Origin: Halalkalibacter okhensis
GTDB taxonomy: Bacteria; Bacillota; Bacilli; Bacillales; Bacillaceae_D
NCBI RefSeq assembly: GCF_000787375.1
Contig: NZ_JRJU01000007.1
Span: 86,494-150,493 of the forward strand
DNA length: 64,000 nucleotides
Direction of reading: 5' to 3'
Made by a program: the position numbers and the translations under genes. Every line of letters starts with the position of its first letter. Within the stretch, counting starts at the first letter, position 1. The notes beneath the pieces were generated by a model. The model saw only the letters and a program-made list of their open reading frames with translations. It had not been told where the DNA came from and did not search any database. Positions 42,583 through 51,195 of the stretch are shown here, one piece after another.

Positions 42583-43536
42583 TTAATTCATTTTCACATG
42601 AGATGAATGAAATTTAAAATCTTCACGTTTCATTGTTAGAAGGGATTCTCGATCATACGCATTTTCCCTTAGTAGCCTTACCGCCTGCATTCGTATCGCC
42701 TCTTCAATAATATTTCTAATGTATCTTCCATTACTAAATGTACTCTCTTGCTCATACCGGATTCGTCTTATATGATCACGAATATGAGTTTCTCCCTCTT
42801 GAGTTAATTCATATTCGCGCTCCGCTAACATTCTTCTCACCATTTCCATTAATTGATCCGTCGTATAGTTAGGAAAATCGATTGCGATCGGAAAGCGAGA
42901 TGGCAATCCAGGATTGAGCGATAAGAAATACTCCATTTCTTTTGAATATCCTGCCAAAATTAAGACAAAATCATGTTGATGATCTTCCATCGCTTTCACT
43001 AACGTATCTATTGCCTCTTTTCCAAAATCTTTTTCTCCACCTCTAGCTAAGGAGTATGCTTCATCAACAAAGAGAACACCACCACTCGCTTTTTTTAGAA
43101 CCTCTCTCGTTTTTTGAGCTGTATGGCCAATGTATTCCCCAACTAAATCGGCTCTTTCCACTTCATTAAAATGCCCTTTTGCTAGGACCCCCATTTGATG
43201 TAGAAAATCGGCAATGATTCTAGCCACTGTTGTTTTTCCCGTACCTGGATTGCCTTTAAAAATCATATGAAGAACTTGCTTGCTTGCTTTTAATCCAAGC
43301 TCCTCACGACGTTGGTTAATATAAATCCAAGCATAAATTTCGTTCACAAGTCGCTTTACTTCTTCTAAACCAACATATTCTTCAAGTTTTTCTTCAAATC
43401 GCGTTAAAATTTCATGTTCTTCTTTTTCGTGTTCTGTTTGAAAAAGGGATTCATTTTTGCCCATTTTTTCAATTGGTTTATGATTTAATACAACATTAAT
43501 ACGCCCTCTTTTTTTGGAGTTAACCGGGTTACTCAT
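42583..43536 (-). CDS. spoVK: Stage V sporulation protein K (AAA ATPase)
   Basis: About 317 aa. I start at the ATG at 43536 (MSNPVNSKKRG) behind AAAGGGG; a longer reading from 43572 lacks an SD. AAA+ motifs: IFKGNPGTGKTTVARI (Walker A), GGVLFVDEAYSL (Walker B), LAGYSKEM (sensor 1), RFPIAIDF and ISNGRYIRN. CbbX/SpoVK group, acting in mother-cell spore maturation. Neighbour order spoVK-hflX-ynbB-glnA is kept. Confidence 0.95.
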   Translation of the reverse strand: MSNPVNSKKRGRINVVLNHKPIEKMGKNESLFQTEHEKEEHEILTRFEEKLEEYVGLEEVKRLVNEIYAWIYINQRREELGLKASKQVLHMIFKGNPGTGKTTVARIIADFLHQMGVLAKGHFNEVERADLVGEYIGHTAQKTREVLKKASGGVLFVDEAYSLARGGEKDFGKEAIDTLVKAMEDHQHDFVLILAGYSKEMEYFLSLNPGLPSRFPIAIDFPNYTTDQLMEMVRRMLAEREYELTQEGETHIRDHIRRIRYEQESTFSNGRYIRNIIEEAIRMQAVRLLRENAYDRESLLTMKREDFKFHSSHVKMN

Positions 43537-43636
43537 GATGCACACCCCTTTGTTGTTCCGTTTAAGCACCAACTTTTCATTTTATACTATACGCAAAAAT
43601 AGGCGAACATGTGACAACCGCCTACTTAAGTTGTTT

Positions 43637-43719
43637 AATAAGAGCTCCTTTTTGTAATCTTTACCATCTTACGCAAGATGAAAAGGAAGGATTCCAAATT
43701 AATTGCACGGGCTCTTATT
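43637..43719. other. Structured element with nested stems upstream of spoVK
   Basis: AATAAGAGC (43637-43645) pairs with GCTCTTATT (43711-43719). Inside, CCTTTT pairs with AAAAGG, and a perfect CATCTT-ACGC-AAGATG hairpin (43665-43680) is nested. A T-run follows on the plus strand. It could be an RNA leader or small RNA in either direction. Confidence 0.45.
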
Positions 43720-43784
43720 TTTCATAGAACAGCCTCAATTTTTGAGCCTAGACTTTACTTTGTAAAACTTTTTCTATATTATAT

Positions 43785-43805
43785 AAATCGTAATGATTAC
43801 TATTA
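43785..43805 (+). promoter_or_regulatory. Zur box upstream of rpsN
   Basis: AAATCGTAATGATTACTATT fits the Bacillus Zur consensus (AAATCGTAATNATTACGATTT) at all but two positions. It lies just ahead of the SD of the S14 paralogue, a known Zur target type. Confidence 0.85.
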
Positions 43806-43826
43806 TCTATAAGGAGGTGCTATGAA

Positions 43827-44096
43827 ATGGCTAAAAAATCAAAGGTAGCCAAAGAGCTAAAAAGACAAGAAATGGTTGCTCGCTATGCTGAACGAAGAAA
43901 AGAGTTAAAAGAAAAAGGCGATTATATAGGACTTAGTAAGCTACCCAGAGATTCATCACCAAGTCGCTTAACAAGAAGATGTGAAATGACTGGTAGACCT
44001 CGTGGTGTTTTACGTAAATTTAAGCTCTCAAGGATTGCTTTTAGAGAGCTGGCTCATAAAGGCCAAGTTCCAGGTGTGAAAAAATCAAGTTGGTGA
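43827..44096 (+). CDS. rpsN: Ribosomal protein S14, zinc-free (C-) paralogue
   Basis: 89 aa. The [35 protein letters not shown] region lacks the two CxxC zinc knuckles of the 61-aa C+ form. It replaces the zinc-binding S14 in ribosomes when zinc is scarce and frees zinc. Excellent RBS (AAGGAGGTGC) and a Zur box directly upstream. Length and sequence match B. subtilis YhzA/RpsN2. Confidence 0.96.
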   Translation: MAKKSKVAKELKRQEMVARYAERRKELKEKGDYIGLSKLPRDSSPSRLTRRCEMTGRPRGVLRKFKLSRIAFRELAHKGQVPGVKKSSW

Positions 44097-44512
44097 GTAA
44101 TGTTTGAAAGGGCGTGTGACAATTGGAAAGGCACAGATCTCTAACGGTTTTACAACAGGCTTCTCATTAAAGGAATAATCATTAAAAAGATAAAAAATAA
44201 CACTGAGAGTGATGTCAACGTCATTCTCATTCGCCCAGGAGGTGCAAGATTGTCACAGCGTTATTGATGTTTATCCAAATGCCGATATCCATTCCTTTCT
44301 TCATAACATACACTTGGTGACCAACCATTGATCCCTCCTTAAAGAATGCCTGGAACCCAGATGACCTCTGACACCAATACACGGAATAAAATGCAAAGAC
44401 TTCCTACTCATTGTCAAAGTTCCCTTTGTACCGATCAACCGTTTTAAACTCTTAATTAGCGGTTAAGCTATAGAAATCATTAAGAAGTTCTGTCAAAGGG
44501 GGGAAAGAAAAT
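44097..44512. other. Intergenic region, 416 bases
   Basis: It holds a 26-bp imperfect palindrome at 44204-44229 (TGAGAGTGATGT and its partner, 10 of 12 paired) and one small minus-strand ORF (44227-44328). TAATCATTA at 44176-44184 matches only the core of a Zur box. No other signal is seen, and the rest looks unconstrained. Confidence 0.45.
44227..44328 (-). CDS. Small ORF with strong RBS, 33 aa
   Basis: MVGHQVYVMKKGMDIGIWI then NINNAVTILHLLGE. The SD AAGGAGGG lies 4-5 nt ahead of the ATG. It looks like the truncated end or start of a larger protein, but nothing in the flanks extends it. It is probably a remnant or a micropeptide. Confidence 0.35.
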   Translation of the reverse strand: MVGHQVYVMKKGMDIGIWININNAVTILHLLGE

Positions 44513-44854
44513 ATGGAACAAGAACATCCTATCCATGAAAAACACCCACATAAACACAGTGTGGCATGTGGACATACAAAAATTAAACATGATGATCATA
44601 TTGATTATGTGCACAATGGGCACCTGCACCATGAACATAATGGACACTGGGATGAGTGCAAAATTCCAGTATCAGAAACGAATCCAGATGCATGCGCTCC
44701 TATGAATTGCGGATGTCATCATGATACCGATTGTGGTCACGAAATGGTTCCACATGGTGATCATATGGACTATTTAGTTAATGGGCGCTTGCATCACGTA
44801 CACGGCGATCATTGTGACGATCATGGACCTGTTGAGTTAGTTAATGTTCAGTAA
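44513..44854 (+). CDS. His/Cys-rich metal-binding protein with two repeated modules
   Basis: 113 aa, about a quarter His. Two modules repeat the order C-G-H, I/V-x-H-x-D-H-x-D-Y, G-x-L/R-H-H-x-H-x-x-H: first at about residues 19-53 (CGHTKIKHDDHIDYVHNGHL) and again at about 71-106 (CGHEMVPHGDHMDYLVNGRL). A further Cys-rich linker has MNCGCHH. No signal peptide, so cytoplasmic zinc buffering or delivery is the most likely role. RBS GGGG. Located next to Zur-controlled rpsN; a clear Zur box was not seen directly upstream. Confidence 0.75.
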   Translation: MEQEHPIHEKHPHKHSVACGHTKIKHDDHIDYVHNGHLHHEHNGHWDECKIPVSETNPDACAPMNCGCHHDTDCGHEMVPHGDHMDYLVNGRLHHVHGDHCDDHGPVELVNVQ

Positions 44855-44866
44855 TCATCTAAAGAT

Positions 44867-44903
44867 ACACAAATCCTCCCTAGAGCAAAGGGAGGATTTG
44901 TGT
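44867..44903. terminator. Bidirectional terminator
   Basis: Perfect 15-bp arms ACACAAATCCTCCCT with a 7-nt loop. It closes both the His-rich gene on the plus strand and the cobalamin operon on the minus strand. Confidence 0.8.
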
Positions 44904-44939
44904 TCAACATTTCAAAAAATAAGTTGCCTTTTGACAAAA

Positions 44940-45368
44940 TCACTTTAGCTTTTTCGATAATCCATTCCATACATAATGGACTTGATCTGAGAGATCAGCA
45001 GCATCTTGCGTGATCCAGCCAACTAAGTCCCTTAACACCCGCTCATTCTTTTCGATCGGGACTATACCTCTCCCAAGCTCTACCATGATTAATAGAGCTT
45101 CACTTTTTCTTTCTCTTTCTTCTAACTTGATCAAATGAAAAAGCTTTTTCATCTCACTTCGAACTTGATCGTGATTCTTATACCTTGCTAGCTCATCCCC
45201 TACCCACTTTTCAAACCCTTCTAACACGAAAACCGAATCCTGTGTCCATCTTGTGTTCCAATCACTCAGTAAATCACCGTCATAAGCAGATAACCAAGCG
45301 ATCTTTTTACCCATTTTCCTTACAATTTTTCTTTTTCCTGAGAAGGCACCTCCGATAATAAGCTGCAT
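44940..45368 (-). CDS. CobU-like nucleotide-binding protein (second copy)
   Basis: 142 aa from the ATG at 45368 (MQLIIGGAFSGKRKIV), with AGGAG 8 nt upstream; a longer ORF start at 45437 is inside the phosphatase gene. The P-loop GGAFSGKRK and the CobU-like end (ELGRGIVPIEKNERVLRDLVGWITQDAADLSDQVHYVWNGL) are present, but the middle, where guanylylation histidine lies in CobU, is shortened. It overlaps the upstream phosphatase gene. Likely a degenerate or specialised paralogue at the operon end. Confidence 0.75.
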   Translation of the reverse strand: MQLIIGGAFSGKRKIVRKMGKKIAWLSAYDGDLLSDWNTRWTQDSVFVLEGFEKWVGDELARYKNHDQVRSEMKKLFHLIKLEERERKSEALLIMVELGRGIVPIEKNERVLRDLVGWITQDAADLSDQVHYVWNGLSKKLK

Positions 45369-45958
45369 ACCCACTCTCCTTTCTCCAAGACAAATGATAG
45401 CTTTAATGCCTGTCCATGATTCACAGTAAGGCTCCAAAATGTGTGGGCCGGAATCATTTTTGAGATGATATAACGAATAACCCCTCCATGGGTCATTACT
45501 AAAACCTGCTGCTTTTCTTTTTTGTTTTGTTCAAAGGTATAATGAAGTAACTCGTATAGAAATGCGTCGATTCTCTCTTGAAATGCTTTGCTTGATTCAC
45601 CATTGGGTATCGGAATGCCTTCCCAATTATCAAGCCACTTCCGATAAGAAGGATCATGTTGTAACTCCAGATACGTTTTCCCTTCCCAATCGCCAAAGTC
45701 CATTTCTCTTAACCTACGATCGGTTCTAGCCTGCTTGGAAAGCTGTAAAAAAGCCAACGTTTCTTGGCAACGTTGCAAATCGCTCGAAAATACATAGGTA
45801 AAGTCGATCTTGCTTAACGCTCCTTTTAATTCCAATAAATTGGTTGCTTCATCCCATATGATCGGTATGTCCGTATGCCCTAAGTATCTTTTTTCTTTAT
45901 TCCACCTCGTTACGCTATGACGAACGAGAAATAAATCCACACCACTACAAGCCCCCAT
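45320..45958 (-). CDS. cobC: Histidine phosphatase, alpha-ribazole phosphatase-like
   Basis: 212 aa. LFLVRHSVTRWNKEKRYLGHTDIPI carries the catalytic RH, with SSDLQRCQETL and VMTHGGVIRYI supplying the other Arg and His. In cobalamin assembly CobC removes phosphate from alpha-ribazole phosphate or cobalamin phosphate. Gene overlaps with cobS (49 bases) and the CobU-like gene support coupling. Confidence 0.85.
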   Translation of the reverse strand: MGACSGVDLFLVRHSVTRWNKEKRYLGHTDIPIIWDEATNLLELKGALSKIDFTYVFSSDLQRCQETLAFLQLSKQARTDRRLREMDFGDWEGKTYLELQHDPSYRKWLDNWEGIPIPNGESSKAFQERIDAFLYELLHYTFEQNKKEKQQVLVMTHGGVIRYIISKMIPAHTFWSLTVNHGQALKLSFVLEKGEWVCSLLSEVPSQEKEKL

Positions 45959-46668
45959 AGTTCTCCTCCTTCAATAGCAGTACCTAATAAGTCCCCGTTT
46001 GTGCCTTTAAATCGCGATTTTACCCAAAGGCCATACAGTAAGATGAATAAAAAATAGGCAGGCACGAAAAAGAAAAATCCCTGAAACCAAATAAAAATGA
46101 CGGCAATAGGGAGAAACGCATACAAACTGTCTAGCCAATTTATGTTCTTTTTCCATTCCCATGCCAATCCTTGTTGTTTCGCAGTTGGGAGACCTAGCAT
46201 AAGCATTACGGCCGCAAATCTGGAAAATGCCATTATAATCAGAATGCTATAAAGAAAAAAATCAAATTCAATTAATTGATAGATCATTATGACTTTCCAG
46301 CCCATTAAAAAGAAAAGAGCAAGTATTCCAAAGCTTCCAACATGAGGATCCTTCATGATTTCCCACTTTTTTTCGAGTGAAGCATTGGATCCTACTGCAT
46401 CCGCAACATCCATCCAACCATCTAAATGTAATCCCCCACTTAACCATATCCATATAGTAAGAGTAAGCAAAGTTAGCATCGTTTGCGGGAGGTACGATCC
46501 AACGGTGAGCACAAACGCAATGATCATTAATCCCATCACCATCCCAACAAGAGGGTAACTCCTGATCGCCCATTTGCTTGTCTGTTTATTCCAAGGACAA
46601 TGAACCGGAACAGGAAGTCTTGTAAGAAATTGAATGGCTAATACAAACCCAAACACCATATGTTTCAT
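45910..46668 (-). CDS. cobS: Cobalamin synthase CobS
   Basis: About 252 aa from MKHMVFGFVLA (ATG at 46668 behind AAGGGAGG; an ATG 18 bases upstream is less likely). Five to six membrane helices and the family motif FLTRLPVP, LSGGLHLDGWMDVADAVGSN and DPHVGSFG. It joins adenosyl-GDP-cobinamide to alpha-ribazole in the membrane. Confidence 0.93.
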   Translation of the reverse strand: MKHMVFGFVLAIQFLTRLPVPVHCPWNKQTSKWAIRSYPLVGMVMGLMIIAFVLTVGSYLPQTMLTLLTLTIWIWLSGGLHLDGWMDVADAVGSNASLEKKWEIMKDPHVGSFGILALFFLMGWKVIMIYQLIEFDFFLYSILIIMAFSRFAAVMLMLGLPTAKQQGLAWEWKKNINWLDSLYAFLPIAVIFIWFQGFFFFVPAYFLFILLYGLWVKSRFKGTNGDLLGTAIEGGELWGLVVVWIYFSFVIA

Positions 46669-47222
46669 TGCCCTCCTCCCTTCCAATAGATCGGAATTCC
46701 TGCAATCACTTGTATTGCATCATCTGCATGCTGCACAATGATTTTATGTACATGTTGCAAAGTATACATATAGCGCAGAACGTCTTTGGAAGTATGTGGG
46801 AGGCCTTCATTCACATCGTTAGAGACAAAAATAAGATGAAGGTGTTTTTGTTTTGCAATCATTATCCATCTATTAACAATCTCTTCAATCTCTTGTAAGC
46901 TGTATTGTAAGTCGAACATGACATTATTTATCCAAATCGTTAAGCAATCAATTAATAAGACATCATAAGAATGGCAAGAGCATAGCAGTAAAGAGAAATC
47001 ATACGACTCCTCATGCGTTTCCCATTCTTCTACTTCTCCTCTCATCTTTTGGTGCAGTCGGATTCTCTCCTCCATTTCAACATCACTTCGTTTCGAAGTA
47101 GCTATGTAACATAATCGTGCAGAGCGATTATCATGTAGATGTTCCTTATAGGTTGAAACTGCCTTACGCTCTGCATACTTGCTTTTTCCTGATCGAGCAC
47201 CACCTGATATAAAAGTAATCAT
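46665..47222 (-). CDS. cobU: Adenosylcobinamide kinase / guanylyltransferase CobU
   Basis: 185 aa. P-loop ISGGARSGKSKYAER and the VEEWETHEE segment, DCLTIWINN and FVSNDVNEGLPH motifs of CobU. It phosphorylates adenosylcobinamide and transfers GMP. The start overlaps the cobD stop by 4 bases. Confidence 0.94.
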   Translation of the reverse strand: MITFISGGARSGKSKYAERKAVSTYKEHLHDNRSARLCYIATSKRSDVEMEERIRLHQKMRGEVEEWETHEESYDFSLLLCSCHSYDVLLIDCLTIWINNVMFDLQYSLQEIEEIVNRWIMIAKQKHLHLIFVSNDVNEGLPHTSKDVLRYMYTLQHVHKIIVQHADDAIQVIAGIPIYWKGGGQ

Positions 47223-48301
47223 GATTCATTTCTCCACTTTTGTAAAAGGTACACTAATCGTTCATTTTCTTTCTTTGACCTTATTGCCAATCTAATGTAC
47301 TCCCCATTAAGCCCTTTAAAATTATGGGTATGTCTGGTTACAACTCCATTTTTTAATAGAAACTGAAAGAGCCTATCTGTATCCAACGGTCTCTTATCCT
47401 GTAGTAAATAGAAATTCACATTTGAAGGCGAACGATAAAAAGCTAGATTAGTTAAAGCCTCACCTATGAATTGCGACTGTTCCTCTAACCAGCCTCTTGT
47501 TTGCTTTATAAACGTTTTATCTTCTAGTAATTTAGGAACCATGGCATCTACTAATGCGTTCACACTCCAAGGAATTTGTTCTTTCCTTATTGCGTGAATA
47601 ATAGTGGGACCGGCCATCATATATCCCACTCTCAGTCCTGGAATCGAATATATTTTTGTTAAAGATCGTAATAAAATTACATTCGGGTACATTTCTAACC
47701 ACGTAGTTAATGACGGAATGGAAACTGGTAAAAAATCGACAAATGCTTCATCTATCACTACAAACGTCCCTGTTCTTTTTCCTTCCTCTAAAAGAACTTG
47801 TAATTCTTCCTCTTTCACTACTGTCCCTGTTGGATTATTCGGTCGACACAAAAAGATAACGTCTGTGCTTGATAGTTTTTCAAGAATACACGTTAACGGT
47901 AATTGAAATTCCTTTTCTTTCTCTAAAAAGACATCCTCCATTTCAATATGATAGTGAAGACATGCTCTTTCATATTCTATAAATGTTGGTTGGACAATGA
48001 TCGCTTTTTTGTTTTCAAAGTATTTTGCCACTAAGAAAATCGCTTCTGCTCCACCGTTTGTTAAAAGTATCTGATTTTCTTCTACCCCTTCAGATTTAGC
48101 AAGAGATGCCGTAGTACGTGAATATGTTGGTTCCGGATAACGAGTAATGGTGTCATAATGATCCGCTAATGCACTATTTAACCAAGTTGGCGGACCTAAC
48201 GGATTTAAATTCGCACTAAAATCAAGAAGTTCGCTATCCTGATTGATTCCAAACAATTGCTTCATCGTTTCTGGCTGTCCCCCATGATTAGGCCACTTCA
48301 T
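47219..48301 (-). CDS. cobD: L-threonine-O-3-phosphate decarboxylase CobD
   Basis: 360 aa. PLP enzyme of the HisC-like fold with LRSLTKIYSIPGLRVGYM holding the Lys, and CRPNNPTG for the substrate site. It makes aminopropanol phosphate for the nucleotide loop. The N-terminal MKWPNHGGQPETMKQLF matches CobD over HisC. Confidence 0.93.
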   Translation of the reverse strand: MKWPNHGGQPETMKQLFGINQDSELLDFSANLNPLGPPTWLNSALADHYDTITRYPEPTYSRTTASLAKSEGVEENQILLTNGGAEAIFLVAKYFENKKAIIVQPTFIEYERACLHYHIEMEDVFLEKEKEFQLPLTCILEKLSSTDVIFLCRPNNPTGTVVKEEELQVLLEEGKRTGTFVVIDEAFVDFLPVSIPSLTTWLEMYPNVILLRSLTKIYSIPGLRVGYMMAGPTIIHAIRKEQIPWSVNALVDAMVPKLLEDKTFIKQTRGWLEEQSQFIGEALTNLAFYRSPSNVNFYLLQDKRPLDTDRLFQFLLKNGVVTRHTHNFKGLNGEYIRLAIRSKKENERLVYLLQKWRNES

Positions 48302-48325
48302 GTATTCACCCCCATTTATTGACTC

Positions 48326-49306
48326 TTATTTCATTAAAAGCATGAAGCTCATTCCTAATAAAATGAACAGAACCCAGCCTCCATGCATGTATTGAATAGA
48401 TTTCTTAATATCCGTTTGTGTTAATGCTCGATTTGGGTCTCCCATTGTTGCTCTTTGAGATTTTATCCCTTTGTAATAATTGATTCCACCTAACTGAATG
48501 CCTAGCAATCCAGCTACCATCGCTTCAGGCCAACCACTATTTGGACTAGGATGTTTTTTAGCATCTCTATATGTTATTTTTAAACCATGAAGACGATTTG
48601 ACCCAATAAGAAAAAAAGAAGACAACCACATTGCTACCGCTGTCAGTCTAGCAGGAATCCAATTGACTACATCATCAAGCTTAGCTGAAGCTCGTCCAAA
48701 TTGGTTAAATCTTTCATTTTTGTATCCAACCATTGAATCTAACGTGTTAATCGCTCGGTAAGCCATTGCCAATGGAGCACCACCAATCATCGCCCAAAAC
48801 AATGGCGCTGTGATCCCATCAACTGTATTTTCTGCTACTGTTTCAACCGTTCCTCTCACCACTTCACTCTCACTCAAGCGCTCTGTATCTCGGCCAACAA
48901 TCATACGTAGTTTATTTCTTGCTTCACCTAAATTTCCAGAAGTTAATGGGATGTAAACTTCTAAAGCGGCTGATCGTAATCCTTTTATCGCTATCGTTGT
49001 GGAAATGAAGTAAATTTCAACGAGGATCCCTGCTATTGGGTGCCATTGATAAGCAATAAAAACGATGAAAAAAGTAACAATAAAAACGAACAATACGACA
49101 ACGGACGCGAGGAATACCCCTTTTGACACACGGTTTTTCCCTTGATTTAACCTTGTTTCACAAAATGAAATAAGTTTCCCCATTTGTACAACAGGATGAG
49201 GCAACCAACGAGGATCCCCCATGAACAAATCTACAAAAATAGCAGCTACTAAAATGATGCATAATATCATAACAGGATCATTAAGTGTGTTAATCATACT
49301 TACCAT
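48326..49306 (-). CDS. cbiB: Adenosylcobinamide-phosphate synthase CbiB
   Basis: 326 aa integral membrane protein with FMGDPRWLPHPVVQMGKLI near the N-terminus and VAENTVDGITAPLFWAMIGG, NTLDSMVGYKNERF and HPSPNSGWPEAMVAGLLGIQLGG motifs of CbiB. It attaches aminopropanol (phosphate) to adenosylcobyric acid. Membrane helices at both ends. Confidence 0.93.
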   Translation of the reverse strand: MVSMINTLNDPVMILCIILVAAIFVDLFMGDPRWLPHPVVQMGKLISFCETRLNQGKNRVSKGVFLASVVVLFVFIVTFFIVFIAYQWHPIAGILVEIYFISTTIAIKGLRSAALEVYIPLTSGNLGEARNKLRMIVGRDTERLSESEVVRGTVETVAENTVDGITAPLFWAMIGGAPLAMAYRAINTLDSMVGYKNERFNQFGRASAKLDDVVNWIPARLTAVAMWLSSFFLIGSNRLHGLKITYRDAKKHPSPNSGWPEAMVAGLLGIQLGGINYYKGIKSQRATMGDPNRALTQTDIKKSIQYMHGGWVLFILLGMSFMLLMK

Positions 49307-49351
49307 TATGTTTAATTCCTTTTTCTAAATTCTTAACGATGTGATTCTTCA

Positions 49352-50863
49352 TTAGCTTTGTTTTTCCTGATACTCACCTATCATTTGATAGATTTTCTCT
49401 AATTGAATATGTTCGCGTACAACATTTGCTAATAAGTCAAAAGCTTCTTCTTTTTTCTTAGAAAAAGAGTTTCGATGATGGATTGGTTCAAGTCCCTTTT
49501 TAGACCTGATCTCGTTTAGTAAAACTTCTCGAAATATATCATTATGAAAAATCCCATGAAAATACGTACCGATAATGGTTTTATCTTGACTAATTGCTCC
49601 TTCAACACGCCCTGTTAACTGAACAAAATGGCTATAATCCTTCTCAAAATGGGACTCACCCATATGGATTTCATATCCCGATACAGGTATTTCCCTCTCC
49701 CCAAACTTAGCCAATCCTCTAGACTGAACCGTTGTTTTTTTGACAGTCATCGACGTTTTCATTGGGATAAGTCCTAGTCCATCTATTCTTTCATTCAGAG
49801 ATTCAACCCCATCCCTATCTTCAATACAGTTTCCAAGCATTTGATATCCTCCGCAAATACCAATAATCATCGTATGTTTCTGTGACAATTGTAAAATTCG
49901 ATTCGCTAAGCCTGTTTGGTGTAAAAACATCATATCTTCTATCGTATTTTTACTGCCAGGTAAAATCAGAAGATCTGGTTCTCCCAATTCTTCCGCCTTT
50001 TTTACAAAGCGGACAGAGCAATCAGCTTCTTCAAAAAATGGGTCAACATCAGTAAAATTGGATATCATTGGATAGCGAATGACCGCTATATCCATTTCTT
50101 TCGATCGATCTACTTTGGTCGAATAGTTACTTAAAACAACGGAGTCTTCAGCTTCAATCATCAGATTATTGATATAGGGGATGACACCTAAAATAGGAAC
50201 CCCTGTATATTCCTCAAACCAAGAAAGACCTGGTTCTAGCAGAGTTACGTCACCTCGAAATTTATTAATAAATACACCTATCACACGCTTTCTGTCTTCT
50301 TGGTCAAGTAATTGCAATGTTCCGACTAAACTGGCAAATACGCCCCCTTTTTCAATGTCCCCAACTAAAATGACCGGTGCATTCGTGAGCTTTGCGACAC
50401 GCATATTGACAAGTTCTCGGTCATTTAAATTAATTTCAGCAGGACTTCCTGCCCCTTCAATAACGATTCGGTCAAATTGTGTAGTTAATCTATTGTAAGA
50501 TTCTTCGATAATACGTAAACCCTGTTCAAAAAAATCTTTTCGGTATTCTCCAGCTTGCATATTTTTATACGGTTTGCCATGAACAACAATTTGAGATTGA
50601 AATTCTCCACTCGGCTTAATTAAAACTGGGTTCATGTCCGTTGTTGCATCAATGCCTGCTGCCTCGGCTTGTACTCCTTGCGCTCGACCAATTTCCTTTC
50701 CGCATACAGTAATGTAAGAATTTAAAGCCATATTTTGTGATTTAAACGGAGCCGTCTTCCATCCGTCCTGAACGAATATTCGACATAATGCTGTTACAAG
50801 AGCGCTTTTTCCTGCATCTGAATGCGTACCTTGAATCATTAAAGGGATTGCTTTTTTATTCAA
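49352..50863 (-). CDS. cobQ: Cobyric acid synthase CobQ
   Basis: 503 aa. N-terminal GTHSDAGKSALVTALCR P-loop and GAGSPAEINLNDRELVNMRVA, with a C-terminal glutaminase: GICGGYQMLG (Cys) and GTYFHGIFHND (His). It amidates the b, d, e and g side chains of cobyrinate diamide. It is separated from cobO by a repeat element. Confidence 0.95.
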   Translation of the reverse strand: MNKKAIPLMIQGTHSDAGKSALVTALCRIFVQDGWKTAPFKSQNMALNSYITVCGKEIGRAQGVQAEAAGIDATTDMNPVLIKPSGEFQSQIVVHGKPYKNMQAGEYRKDFFEQGLRIIEESYNRLTTQFDRIVIEGAGSPAEINLNDRELVNMRVAKLTNAPVILVGDIEKGGVFASLVGTLQLLDQEDRKRVIGVFINKFRGDVTLLEPGLSWFEEYTGVPILGVIPYINNLMIEAEDSVVLSNYSTKVDRSKEMDIAVIRYPMISNFTDVDPFFEEADCSVRFVKKAEELGEPDLLILPGSKNTIEDMMFLHQTGLANRILQLSQKHTMIIGICGGYQMLGNCIEDRDGVESLNERIDGLGLIPMKTSMTVKKTTVQSRGLAKFGEREIPVSGYEIHMGESHFEKDYSHFVQLTGRVEGAISQDKTIIGTYFHGIFHNDIFREVLLNEIRSKKGLEPIHHRNSFSKKKEEAFDLLANVVREHIQLEKIYQMIGEYQEKQS

Positions 50864-50928
50864 AAGGAGTCACTCCTTCCTTTTCCATATTAAAGTCTTT
50901 ACTGATTTGGTTATCCTAGTGCAATATT

Positions 50929-51195
50929 GTTGCGATGGCTGCGCTCGCCGTGCGCCTTCCTGCGAAGACCACTCAAAAAGGCTTAAAGGATTACGGCGGC
51001 TTCGCTCATCGCTTCGGGTTCATACCAAAAGGGAAGGGCGCCCTTTTCCCCTTAACAGTGCGTACATGTTGCGATGGCTACGCTCGCCGTGCGCCTTCCT
51101 GCGAAGTTCGCTCAAATGGCTTAAAGGATTACGGCGGCTTCGCTCATCGCTTCGGGTTCATACCAAAAGGGAAGGGGCCCTTTTGGTATGAACCC
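50929..51195. repeat. Tandem GC-rich repeat (two copies, about 139 bp) ending in an 18-bp inverted repeat
   Basis: Copies start at 50929 and 51068 with GTTGCGATGGCT and are nearly identical for over 100 bases with one small indel. Both end in GGGTTCATACCAAAAGGG; in copy 2 this pairs perfectly with 51178-51195, overlapping the cobO stop. The spurious Arg-rich ORFs here are not genes. The element interrupts the cobalamin operon between cobO and cobQ. It covers nearly all of the 331-base gap. Confidence 0.85.

Noticed and set aside
44176..44184. Zur box ahead of the His-rich gene
   Set aside because: Only the 9-base core TAATCATTA matches; the outer arms do not, and it is over 300 bases from the gene.
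46268..46573. 101-aa ORF inside cobS
   Set aside because: It is the opposite reading frame of cobS on the same strand with no RBS; cobS has the clear membrane-enzyme motifs.
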